NCBI GenBank assembly: GCA_003971905.1 | Contig: RSEE01000035.1 | Coordinates: forward strand, 62,001 to 126,000 | DNA from: Moniliella sp. 'wahieum' | Lineage: Eukaryota; Basidiomycota; Moniliellomycetes; Moniliellales; Moniliellaceae | Direction of reading: 5' to 3' | Length of the DNA: 64,000 nucleotides | Part shown: positions 26,608-37,030 of the stretch, one piece after another | Numbering within the stretch: the stretch's first letter is position 1 | Layout of the letters: each line of letters starts with the position of its first letter | Translations under genes and position numbers: made by a program | Notes under the pieces: generated by a model | The model's database searches: none | Told to the model about the DNA's origin: nothing | What the model saw: the letters and a program-made list of their open reading frames with translations, nothing else

Positions 26608-27239
26608 ATGTCGGCCCCCTCCTCCTTCCCACCCATCGCATCGCCCAACACCAAAGCGGAAGGGCGTGTGCGCGCTGCCTTGCTCGTCCTCGGCCTCGTT
26701 CGCGTGGCCGGGGTGCAACGCGTCAGCATGCGCCGCAGTCTCGGGCCGGCCTGGGTGATTGAGCAGCCAGAGTTTACAAGTCGGCGACGGACGACTCGTA
26801 TGTCATCTTTGGTGCTGGCCACCTAAGCCACCTGACGCCGCACGACCGCGAGGAGCAGCGTGACCTCGCACGTCTCTTTCCCACCCCTTCTTCCGTCCGT
26901 ACAGCAATAGATACACTACATGCCATGCAGGCCCAACCATGTGCACCCCCTGCGCCCTCCTTTTCCCCTGGCCAAAACCACGAACTGATCCTGAGCCCAG
27001 ACCAGATCCGACTCTTCCAGCACGCGGCGCAGAGCGCAGCAGATAACCCTGACCTGGCTTACAAGGCGCGTCAGGTATTGAATCATCATGGTCTGCCCAT
27101 CGGTTCCCCTCCCACTCTCGGCCTCTCTCCTGCAACGCAGGCTTTCCAAACGGATGAGATGGGAAGCAGTGCTGGTGCCATGGAAGTGGGGCAACAAAAA
27201 GGCCCGTCCCAAGTTCTCTCTCGTGCCTTTCTCCAATGA
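26608..27239 (+). CDS. NAC-alpha-like (nascent polypeptide-associated complex) domain protein
   Basis: A NAC domain is recognisable after a short Ser/Pro leader: AALLVLGLVRVAGVQRVSMR, then WVIEQPEF and YKSATDDSYVIFGAGHLSHL. These match the NAC-alpha pattern (LGLKPV.GV.RVTIR, then YKSP.SDTYIVFGEA). NAC-alpha dimerises with NAC-beta at the ribosome tunnel exit. The break at EF/YK near 26774 is repaired by one extra T in a TTT run. The Lys-rich ribosome-binding segment usual before the NAC core is not visible. The C-terminal 115 residues (ILSPDQIRLFQHAAQSAADN) do not look like the usual UBA domain. It may be a divergent paralogue of the housekeeping EGD2 rather than EGD2 itself. The start is the first ATG before the domain. 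Confidence 0.68.
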
Positions 27240-27768
27240 CGATGCAGAGCCAGGGACACTAGACCAGCCGCAGTAGGGACAAGAACAAGGTGAAGATGAT
27301 GCCACTGATTCGAATTTCCTCCGTTTCGCCACTTCCTGCCCCACGAATTGGAGCAGTGGTAGAGGAATGGTGAGCAGATTGTAGCCCCATCCGGCATGCA
27401 AGTGCCCCCCCCCCGACTGGCCTGGCGCACTGCCTTACCATACCCGTCCCATACGAAGGGAGACTATGGAAGGAGACTAAAGGAAGCGGCAACAAGAACA
27501 CGGACCAATGAGAAAAATATTTGACGGTATACCCCTCAGCACCTCAGCCTGAACCTCCTGAACAGGGTCCTATTCAAGATTCAAGATTCGCATACCAAGC
27601 CACCATCGACCATCCCTGACGCTGTTTCTCTTCGCTCTCACGCACTGAGATCTCATGCATCCTGCGCGTTCGTAGCTTCTCCACTTCACAACGCTCTCCC
27701 GCTCGGATCACAGATCCCCCATGTGGGTCTCATTCACGCACACGCTTGATTTCTTGTAAGTTTGATCT

Positions 27769-27843
27769 CACCAGTCTCCTCGGTGAAATACATCGCCAGT
27801 CTCCTCGGTGAAGTACATCACCAGTCTCCTCGGTAGAATACAT
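27769..27843. repeat. Three-unit 25-26 bp tandem repeat
   Basis: Three near-identical copies of a unit reading CACCAGTCTCCTCGGTGAAA plus TACAT in intergenic DNA. Copies differ at two or three positions, and the last has TAGAA for TGAAA. There are no spacers of unique sequence, so it is not CRISPR-like. Confidence 0.85.
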
Positions 27844-28892
27844 GCAACTTTTTCGGCGAAAATGGTGGCTTGTTCTACACACGCATACGCCCTCTGGCCA
27901 CACTATGACTCCCCCCCCAGGACACCATTATATTCAGATCTGTCATCTTTTGCATCCTCCTTGTCTCTAACGTACTCTTGCTCCTGCCATTTCGGCATAT
28001 TTGGCCGGAGATGTTTGTGCCTTGTGGGGGCCGTTTCGCGCACGGAGAACCTACCCCTTGTTGCTCTTCCTGAAGATAGATATTGGCATGATGAACGCGG
28101 AACGAGGACCGTTGATGTGGAGTTGCTGACCATGAGAAGCATGATGATTCAGAGTCGAAAGGCCTGCCCCCACTGCGATGAGCTCCTGGACCACCCTGCT
28201 CTTCTCCCACATGCAGGTCTCATGCGAGTATCATCCCTATCCTCTGGCCTAGTGCCATTATTCCGTTTCCTTCCTCTTCTCTTCCTCAGTCTGAGTTCAA
28301 CGTTGAAACGCTGAAGTTCCACCCGCTCCTGTCTTCCTTCTAGTAGCGCATATAACTGTCCTTGGGACATGACTGGGGAACCAGGATTGTTAATCATTCG
28401 GTGCCCACGTCGCACAAGCCATGAAGAAGTCGATGATGCGCACGGCGAGAAGGGAGTGATCATCATGTATGAGATGTGTGAGAGACGACATGAGTACCAT
28501 TGTAGATTGTTGAATACTGATTACGTTTTGATTACGAGAACAATCCCTAGCGACCTCGCGGAAACAAGAGTTTGACTGTACGATTGATCTGAGATCTGAC
28601 AGTTGTGAGATCTGACAGGGGTGGGGGGCGTACAACCAAACCACATGATGCGTGCACAGGGGAGAGGTGAGACTTGCCTGTGAGACGTGAGAAACGAGGT
28701 GCGGGCAAGGGCTCAAGAAAAGGGAGGTTGTCGGCCGGAAAGTGAAGGTAGGTTACAATACGTGTCCAGCGCTACCTGTGTTACCGCGTTACTAAAGCGC
28801 CACGCGTCAACAAAAACGAGCCAAGCTGCGACTGTGGCCTTTTGCCTTTGTAGTTAGTTACAAGGTACCAGTTACGCGGTATGTTCTGTGTT

Positions 28893-28919
28893 ACGCGTGA
28901 CGCGTTACGCGTAACGCGT
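28893..28919. promoter_or_regulatory. Cluster of four ACGCGT (MluI cell-cycle box-like) hexamers
   Basis: ACGCGT occurs at 28893, 28900, 28907 and 28914, again with a 7-bp period and alternating TT/TA/TG joints. More ACGCA words follow to about 28940. No gene start is close (the nearest downstream start is 1.2 kb away), so a regulatory role is uncertain. The 7-bp phasing matches the TAO3 upstream array. Confidence 0.4.
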
Positions 28920-30113
28920 TATTACGCACTGCGCATTACGCAGGAGGAATGATTAATGATTAATGGCGCGAATTACGTTACAGTAATTACGCAGCGCTAC
29001 GTAGGCCCCCTGCCCCCACACTGGAACGCTCCTGTGACTTTGTGACATGCATGTGACGTCGCATGAGGGAGGCACTGTGGCGTTGGAGCATCTGCCGCCG
29101 TGCCGCCCCAGCAGGCCAAGTGCAAAAGCCCGCAACATGTCCGGCCAAGTCCGAGCACCGACCCGGGCCAACGAGCGGGAGGATCGAGGGGGATGGAGGG
29201 AGTCGAGGATGGATGATGCTAAGGCCGAAGGCCTAAGGAAGGTCCCTGCCGACGTGCCGAGCGCCGAGCGCCGAATGGGTTGGGTGTGTGAGCATGGGAA
29301 CGCAAACGCAACACAATTGCGTGGATCCACAGTGAAGCTTGAAGCTTGAAGAGTGGATTGGATTCGTTGTCCAAGGATTAACCCCGTCGTCCCTCCGAGT
29401 CCGCGGGCGCTGGCAAGGGAAGGAAAACGGGTGGCGGCAGGGACAGGAGCGCATCACCACCCATGCGGCACCGCTCGCATGGGCCATGCTGCACCGGGGC
29501 GTGCTGCCGGCGGTGAGGGCGGGGCGGGGGGCATGGCGCTGCCCTCAGCCGAGATGATGAGTTGCTGAGCCACAAGTGACAAGTGAGTGTGCTGGCTGCC
29601 GGCTGGTGTGGGTGCGGTGGCTGATGGAAATGAGAGGCATGGCGCCCGTGTGGGCGCTGCCCGTGTGGGGGCCGGGGGGCAGAGAGGACGCAGAGGCGCG
29701 CAGAGGGGTGCAGAGGAGAGGAGGGCAGAGGCAAGGGTGTGGCCCTCCGAGGGCGTGACGCGTGCGCCTCAGGCCAGAGTCCGAGCAGCCTCGGGAGGCA
29801 CGGCGACAGGCCAGCGGCCAGAAGAAGCGGCAGGCACAGGGCCAGTGTGGCAGGCGGCGCCGATGGCTGATGCAACGCGCATGACACTTTTCCCAACTCC
29901 TCATCACCCTGACCAATTAACCAACCACAGCAGCCTCGCCCGCCTGCCGCGGTCATCGGACGTAGCTGAGCGTGGGCATCAAACCCAGCCTGCGAGCAGG
30001 GCGAGCAGCGCGAGCAGGCAGACACACAGGTAGACACACACAGACAGACAGCCCCACCCCCTCCTCCTCCTCCACCACCCTCCCTCCCCTCCCTGCTGCT
30101 GGCCCCCGCGTCC

Positions 30114-32651
30114 ATGCCCACCTCCGTCGCCCGCCCGCGGCCCAGCCCCCAAGCGCGCCAAGTCGGGCATCTTCGCTGGCCTGCGCAGCCGTCGTCCAAG
30201 TCCCTCCCCTCCTCCGCCCGCCCCTTCAGGCGAGGCGACGCACCCCCCTCGCGGCCGGCGTCAGCTCGCAGAACCTGCACAAACAGTACCGCTCCTGGGG
30301 CAAGGTGCTTGGCAGTGGCGCCGGCGGCACCGTCCGTCTCGTGCAGCGCAAGGACCATCGCGTGTTTGCCATCAAGCAGTTCCGGCCCCTCCGCAACGGC
30401 GAGAGCGAGCGCGACTACCTCAAAAAGATCACCGCCGAGTTTTGCGTCGGCGTCACGCTCCGTCACCACAACATTATCCACACCGTCGACCTCTTTACCC
30501 ATGCCGGGCAGTACTATGAGGTGCTGGAGTATGCGCCCTACGACCTATTTTCCGTCGTGATGGCCAGCAAGATGTCCAACGACGACCTGTTCTGCATCTT
30601 CCGTCAGATTGTCGATGGCGTCGACTACCTGCACAACTTGGGTCTGGCCCATCGCGACCTCAAGCTCGACAATTGCGTCATGACCCAGGACAATGTCGTC
30701 AAGATCATTGACTTTGGCACGGCCACCGTCTTCCGCACCCCCGGCTCCACCACCACCTTGCCCGCCTCTGGCATTGTCGGCTCCGACCCGTACTTGGCCC
30801 CCGAGGTGCTCAGCCAGCCCACCTACGATCCGCGTGCGACGGACGTGTGGGGATTGGCCATCATCTTTCTGTGCATGCACCTCCGTCGCTTCCCTTGGAA
30901 ATTGCCCGACACGCGCCGCGATCGGTCCTACCGCTTGTTTGTGCATGAACATCCAGAGCTACTCCATGGACCGTCGGAGCAGCCGGACGGTCTGGCGGCG
31001 CGCCCACGTCCACGCCCTGTCACGGTCGACCTTGACTTTATGCCAAGATCACCTACGGTGCAGAGCATGGCTTCGCCGCCCCTCTGGAGCGCCAGTCCAT
31101 CCACCTACACATCTACCGCTCCTACCACTCGCTCCCACACCGACACGTCCTACCACAAGCTTCCCAAGCACGTTCACCATCCCCACCATGCCGAGCCCAC
31201 CTTGACCACCGTACAGGAACCCTTGTCGTCCAGCCAAGGTTCCATTCCGCTCACTGAACTTGCACCGGAGCCGTACCTTCCCTTTGTCGCTCCCCCTCCT
31301 GCTCCTCTTGCCTCTCTCGCTCCCACCTCCCCCATCTCCCCCACCTTCCTCGACGCCTCACAGAGCGTGGTACCGCTCGAGGCGAGTCCGAGCATGTACA
31401 TCAACCTCCCGGGCGTGTCTTCAGCCAGCTTGATGCGCGCCGCGTTTGCGCCCTCGGGCCACCGTCTGCCCCACCGGTCTTCCCGTCGCCCGCTCCGGTC
31501 CGCTCGCCCGTCCACATCGGGCTCTGAAATTGCCGAAGAGATCCCGTCCGCTTCCGAGGCCGGGTACCACGTGCTCGAGTCCGCCTCGGTGCCAGTGTTG
31601 GAGTCGCAGGACGCGATGCACGCTGGGTCCAGCGAGCACGAAGAAGATCAGGAACAGGAACAGGAACGGGAACGGGAGCAAGAACAGGAACAGGAGGAGG
31701 AGGAGGAGGAACCAGAAGTGGACGCAGCCACGTTGGCAGATACCCGTGCCACGTCCCCGCAACTATCGGTACGCTCCGTGGTGCTTTCTCCCGACGCGGA
31801 TGCCGAGCTAGCCTGGGCCAACGAACTGAACCCCAAGGCACCAGCTGAGCTTGTCGGTGTACAAGCGGCGCCGCCACCGCTCTACACCTCGGCACCTCCC
31901 TTGGCAGGTCCCCAACCGGCGTTGGGGGGATCGAGTCAGTCACGTTCCTCCACCCTGCCTGCCTCGGCTTTCCGGCACGATGGCGACGGACCGCGTGTCA
32001 GCTACGAGTGGTCGCGTGCCCGGCCGCGGCGCTTGTCCACCTCCCATGTTGAGCGGGGACAGGCGCCCACTTCACCGTCTCGAACCCACACTCCCTTGCG
32101 TTCCGCAACGGCCACGGCCACGGCCACGGCCACATGGTCTCCCCTAGCGCTCGTGCGCCTTCGGCTCCCATTGCACCGCTTGCCTTTACGCCCCCACCTG
32201 CTTCTGTTTCGGCTCCTGCTCCTGACGCCTTGGAAGTGCTGAACCCCGACTCGATCTTCAGCCACTGCCCGCCCGAGACGCGGGGGGCGTTACGACGCAT
32301 GTTGTGTATCGACCCTTCGCACCGCATCACACTGGGGGAGTTGCTACGGGGCAAACGGTACGCGGATGCCTTGTCTCCGTTATCCTACTCGCCGGGTGAG
32401 GCACAAACGGCGCTGCCTTGCGGTCTCGTCGGTCCTCCACCCTGCCTTTCCCGCAGAAGTGTGTTTCGCTGCCTCCGCCACGCAGGCACGAGCGTAGGTC
32501 TCTCCCGTTTGAACAAGGGAGCGGACAAGAGGGCGATGCGTGGATCAAGAATATCCCCACTTGTTCCCTCGCGCCCGTGCAGGGCCACACTCACTGTCAT
32601 CCCCCCCTCGAAGAACGGTTTCAGCGCAAACTGTTTCACCGGGCCAAGTAA
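30114..32651 (+). CDS. HAL4/HAL5-type serine/threonine protein kinase with a long insert
   Basis: Fungal-specific kinase of the Sat4/Hal4-Hal5-Hrk1 group, known for regulating nutrient and cation transporters. Visible elements are the glycine loop (GKVLGSGAGGTVRLV), the ATP lysine in FAIKQF, the ESERDYLKKITAEFCVGVTL stretch typical of this group, HRDLKLDN, DFGTA, and GSDPYLAPEVL, then DVWGLAIIFLCMHLRRFPW. Between subdomains X and XI lies an insert of about 400 residues, Pro/Ser-rich with a Gln/Glu tract. The fold then resumes with FSHCPPETRGALRRMLCIDP and ends near EGDAWIKNIPTC, the HAL-family tail. A 5' segment KRAKSGIFAGLRSRR joins with one C removed from a CCCCC run. Other slips lie near 30240 and 32120. 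A possible intron is at 32396-32456 (GTGAGG..CCGCAG), but its phase does not close. Confidence 0.78.
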
Positions 32652-34225
32652 GTGCTAAGCCCAGAGTGAGCAGTGAGCAGTAAGCAGTGACTCGTGGGAG
32701 CTAGTGACTAGGGAGCCTGCACCTGTACCCCCCACACATTCAACCAACAAGCCCACCCAAGCCAAGCCCCAGCCCAGCCAAGCTAAATGGGCGATCCCCC
32801 CCTTTTTTCTCAGTACCACCCGTTCCCCTTTTGTATGCGATACCATGTTTCTCATTGTTGGAAGCGCCCGGCCCGCTCCTGATGGCCTGCATGTTCTCCT
32901 ACGGCATCCCCATCCACAGTCGGCCCCTCTGGCCCCAAGTCATCCTTACCAGACCAACGAGCGTGGCCAGGCCGTCAGGACTCAGTCGTAACGCGTAACG
33001 CATAGTAATGCGTCATCGTAGCTATGTACCACCGACGGGTATACGCAACACTATATATCGGACGCGGGACGGCACACTCTATAAAGGGGCCTACTCAGGA
33101 AAGGGGACAGAAGGAGAGAGCTTTGGTCGGAACTTGTCCGCCCCCCGCCCCGCTCAGAAGAGAAAGCTTTTTTTCGCGTTCCTACATTCTCTGCTAAGCG
33201 CGATCGCGCTGTTCGAGAACGTTAATAGGAGAGGGTTCTTCTTCGGCTTACAGATCTCAAACAAGCATCAGAGTGGGATGTGGTAGCTGCTGCTGTGCCT
33301 CGGATTTGTTCGTTGGCTGCGGAGCTCCGAGTTACCTGTTCTGCCCCTTTCTCTGGTAGGCGTGATCGACGAGCGCCGAGCGATGTTCGCCCCCCGGACC
33401 CTCTCGCTTCTCCACATCTCAGATCTCAGATCTCTTCCATCTGCATTATCTTCGCACCTTCCCCAATAGCTTCAAACCGCCATGATGTGCATGATGTGTC
33501 ACGTCGAGCTTCAAGCTTCAAGGCGGGAGGCGCTAACCGTTTGGGGATAGTGAAGAGCTAATAGAGAAGCTTGAAGCTTGAAGCTTGAACGCTTATTAGC
33601 GCTTACCGCTTACCGCAAGTCGGTTGAACGTCGTTGAACGTCGTTGAACGTTGAACGTTGTACCAATAAAGTCCGAAAAGTGCGTGTACACAGGAGACAG
33701 GTGTCTACCGTTTTTATAGGTGTTTAGTTTGGGCGACTATATAAGCGGGGCCCAACGTGTGCGTCATGTAACGCATAGGGCACATATGTCAAGGGGCGAG
33801 GATACGTGGAGTAGCATCCTATGGGGTCCCTTCCAACCCCACGGGTGCTATGGTGGCAGGGTGGCGAAGCGCGCCAAGGAAGGGTATATGGAGCTGAGGC
33901 TCAGCGATCGGACTGAGGCCGGTTAAACGTTAGACTAGGTAGGTTAACGTTTAACTGAGGACTAAGTACTAATGGATGATCAGCGCTGGTGGCGTGGGTG
34001 TGTGATGCGCGCGGAAGTCTGGGGTAGGCGAGAGGCAGCAGCCAGCAGCCAGCAGAGCCAAGGCCCACCCTAGCCGCCGCTGTCCGAGCAGGCTGTCTTT
34101 GGCTGCAGAACCCCACCCGTGCGTATATGTCGCCCCACTGTGGAGAAGCAGTGGTCGCTCCGACTGGCCTAAGGCCTCACATCCTCCCGAACGCACACAC
34201 TCCCTTCTGGACACCGCCACTTTAT
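32652..34225. other. Intergenic region with dispersed short motifs
   Basis: No supported gene. It holds AAGCTTGA/TCAAGCTT clusters (33505-33523, 33566-33590), GTTGAACGTT repeats (33624-33660), CTCAGATCTCAGATCTC (33417-33433), an ACGCGT (32992-32997), TATATAAG near 33738 and TATAAAG near 33079, and a perfect 11-bp inverted repeat at 33922-33955. The distal part is upstream DNA of the sugar transporter. Confidence 0.45.
33922..33955. repeat. Perfect 11-bp inverted repeat (GTTAAACGTTA arms)
   Basis: Arms at 33922-33932 and 33945-33955 are exact reverse complements around a 12-nt spacer. It could form a hairpin or be a dimeric protein-binding site. Nothing adjacent resembles a transposon end. 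Confidence 0.6.
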
Positions 34226-34320
34226 TCCACTCCACTCCACTCCACTCCACTCCACTACTCCATCCCATCCCATCCCATCCCATCATCCCATCCCATCCCA
34301 TCCCATCCCATCCCATCTCC
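34226..34320. repeat. CCACT/CCATC pentanucleotide microsatellite just upstream of the transporter start
   Basis: Six CCACT units are followed by about twelve CCATC units with two interruptions, ending 6 nt before the ATG. The tract therefore lies in the presumed 5' leader or core promoter of the MFS gene. Confidence 0.85.
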
Positions 34321-34326
34321 ACCACA

Positions 34327-36401
34327 ATGGGCTTCACCATCCGCGGCCACCCGTGGGCTGGATGGCCATCTACCACCCTCGTCGCCAGCATGGCCGGTAC
34401 GTCCCCTCCCTCCCCCTCGCCAGGCCCATCTGCCTAACCCTTGTCGTCCCCGCCAACACCTCCGTCCCCCCCCACACAGGCGGGCTGTTTGGATACGATA
34501 TCGTGAGTCGCAACCTCTCCCTCTTCTCGTGTACAACCACTGGTGGAGCAACCCCTCTGCGCCCTACTCTAGTTTTTTTGTTTCCGTACTGACCCCACCT
34601 GCATGACCACAGGGCTACACCCCAGCATTCTCGTCGACAACGATGCCCTGTTGCGCTTTGCCACCGACCGAAAGCACTGCACATGGACCGCCGACGGCGT
34701 AGGAGGGAGCGTGTGTGTGCCTTCCTGGGCACCCTACCTCGAAGGGCTGTTTGTCAGCGGGCTGTCGATTGGGTGCCTGCTAGGAGCCTTGGTGCCTCGT
34801 TTCTCGCCGACTGGATCGGCCGACGACGAGCGATCCAGATCGATGCGGTAATCAATGCCATTGGCATTGTGATCCAGGCCAGCAGCCAATGGGCCTGGGT
34901 GCAATTTATGCTGGGCCGCATCATTGCCGGCGTGGGGGTAGGTGCGTTGTCGGCGACTGTACCCCCCTACGTGTCCGAGGTGGTGCCACGAGAAGGAAGA
35001 GGTGGGTTTGTGTCGTTTTACCAAACCTTCATCTCGTTTGGCATCTTGCTCGGCTATTCGGTGGACATTGCAGCGCGCGCGATGGGCGGCAAGCTGGGCA
35101 GTACCCATCGTTCGGCCTCGTGGCGCATCCCCGTCTCGATCACGCTCTTCTTTGCGCTCACCCTGTTTGTCGGTATGTTCTTCTGTCCCGAATCGCCACG
35201 CTGGAGCGCAATGAACGGGAAAGAAGACCAAGTGCGTACCACGATTGCCCGCCCCGTGGCCTTCAGGCGCTTTCCCATCACCCTCTCGTCGAGATGGAAG
35301 TGGAAGAGATCATGGCCACCGCACGCCAAGAGCGTCATACCCCAGCCGGCTTTCTGGATTGCTTCCGAAAAGAGAATAAGGTGCGGTACCGCACTGTGCT
35401 GTGCTGCTTGCTGCAGCTATTCCAACAGCTCTCTGGTGCAAACTATTTTTTGTACGCACTTGTTTCTACCCACTCCCTCCCCCCCCCCTAGCCCCTCGCC
35501 CCTCATCCATGCTCTACTGGCTCTACTGACGCAGGATGGTGTTGCCTGCAGCTACTTTGGTGCGCAAATTTTCCGACCGCTGGGAAACCATGTGGATCAC
35601 CTCTTGTCCCAACTGATCCTTGGTGCGGTGAGCATGGTCTGCGAGCTTCCTGGGCTCTACATTCTCGAGTTTCTCGGACGAAGAAGACCGTTGATTCTGG
35701 GAAGCTTGTGGACGGCAGTGTGGATGTTGGTATTTGCGTTGGCGGGCAAGCTGGGCGACCAAAGGGACGATGCGGGCTCGTCGGAGCTCTCGCGTCCGAT
35801 CAGTACGTTGCTCCTGGTCAGTGCTTGCATGGGTCTGTTGGGGTATTCGGCCACCTGGGCACCTGGGGCGTGGTTGATCTGTGGTGAGACGGGTGCGGCG
35901 CGGATCCGGATCAAGCAGGCGTCGTTGGCAGCAATGAGCAATTGGACCATCAATTTTTTGCTCGCCTTTTTCACAGCGCCCATCACGTCGAAAATTGGGT
36001 TTGCGTACTGCTTTGTCTTTGCCGGGTGCAATGTGGTGGCGGCAGTGGTGGTGTACCTGATGTTGTACGAAACGTCCAACTTGACTCTGGAACAGATCGG
36101 AGTGATGTACAACGATCCCACTTGCAAACCTTGGACCAGTGTCGGTTGGAACCCGCCACCCCCCACGGACCCCGTCTATGCCGAGTACCACCGCGCCGAA
36201 CTCACTTGCTGGGAAGAACGCTGGAGCACATCCCCCGACCTGCACCACCTCGATACCGGTTCTTTGAACCCAGGAAAGAAATGTACCCGCTCCTCATCCC
36301 AAGAGCCCCAGGATGCCGACAGCTACGATGATGACCCGTTCGTGGTCCACGTTACCGTTCAGCCCATCCAGCTCCCTCCCCTCGTGGCCAAGGCACAATG
36401 A
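34327..36401 (+). CDS. MFS sugar-porter family transporter
   Basis: Plasma-membrane sugar/polyol-type transporter of the major facilitator superfamily. Signatures are AGGLFGYDIG in helix 1, LADWIGRRRA in the loop between helices 2 and 3, GRIIAGVGVGALSATVPPYV then SEVVPREGRGG, FCPESPRW at the end of the N-domain, and FLGRRRPLILG in the C-domain. Introns are at 34397-34479, 34503-34612 and 35452-35551. The last uses acceptor CCTGCAG, because that gives QQLSGANYFFYFGAQIF, the expected helix-7 motif. The expected PETKG end motif is replaced by YETSNLTLEQIGVMY. Frame slips near 34640, 34790 and 35250 have no splice signals. The tail of about 100 residues is Ser/Pro/Asp-rich. The substrate cannot be read from sequence. 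Confidence 0.83.
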
Positions 36402-37030
36402 TCGTAGCCGTTTGGGGACGCCAAAATCGTTCCAGTTGGGTTTGGCACTATGGCACCGTCTGACCCACCTCTGTGCTGGCTTCTACTATACATATCTTGT
36501 CTTTTGTTGCACCTCTGCCCACTTTATCTCGCATGGACCGAGACTCACCTCTCTGTCGCTTAACTGATACCACGCTCATGTTCGCCTTCCCGCTCGCACT
36601 CGCACTCTCTTCAACCACGATGACCGGCTCGAGGTAACAGCAAGCTTGAAGCACGAGCGTGGTTATGATGACCCATTTGAATGATGCTTGTACGTTGAGA
36701 GGAGACGCACGGATCCTGTGGGGGGTTTACGTCCGACAGAAGAAGACGGCGGACAGGGTAAATCCTGTAGGCATAATATCACTTGTATAGACGGATCGAG
36801 CAACCAACAAAAGAGTATAGCTGCGTGGGGGAACTGCGATCAACCTCTCGCGCCTTAACGCAGTCACCCTCTTCTGACTCTCGCACCCGACTTGGCCACA
36901 GCCCATCCTCTCACAACAATGCGTCCAAGACCAGATACTAAAATCTTCCTACTAAGGGCGTCTCAAGAGAGAGGTCATGCGATAATGTGTGTGGCCCTTC
37001 AATGCACGGATCAATGGCAGAGGGGCCCGA
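36402..37030. other. Intergenic region between convergent genes
   Basis: The 3' flanks of the transporter and the MAP kinase converge here. I see no gene. There is a CAAGCTTGAAGC word at 36641-36652. Confidence 0.45.

Larger units (their letters stand above)
27240..30113. other. Gene-poor intergenic region
   Basis: Nearly 2.9 kb without a recognisable gene. Open frames are short and lack domains. It contains a three-unit tandem repeat (27769-27843), GATCTGAGATCTGACA words (28585-28620), a dense ACGCGT cluster (28893-28919), an isolated ACGCGT (28802-28807), and an AAGCTTGAAGCTTGAA motif (29335-29350). The last kilobase, GC-rich, is probably promoter and 5' leader for the HAL-type kinase. Confidence 0.45.

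Noticed and set aside
27769-27843. CRISPR-like repeat
   Set aside because: Direct tandem copies with no unique spacers; a minisatellite in a eukaryotic genome.
29378-30502. 374-codon minus-strand open frame
   Set aside because: It overlaps the conserved kinase N-lobe on the other strand, and its Pro/Leu/Arg composition is that of a shadow frame.
33060-33760. TATATA and TATAAAG words as promoters of an extra gene
   Set aside because: No downstream open frame with coding character or splice support is present.
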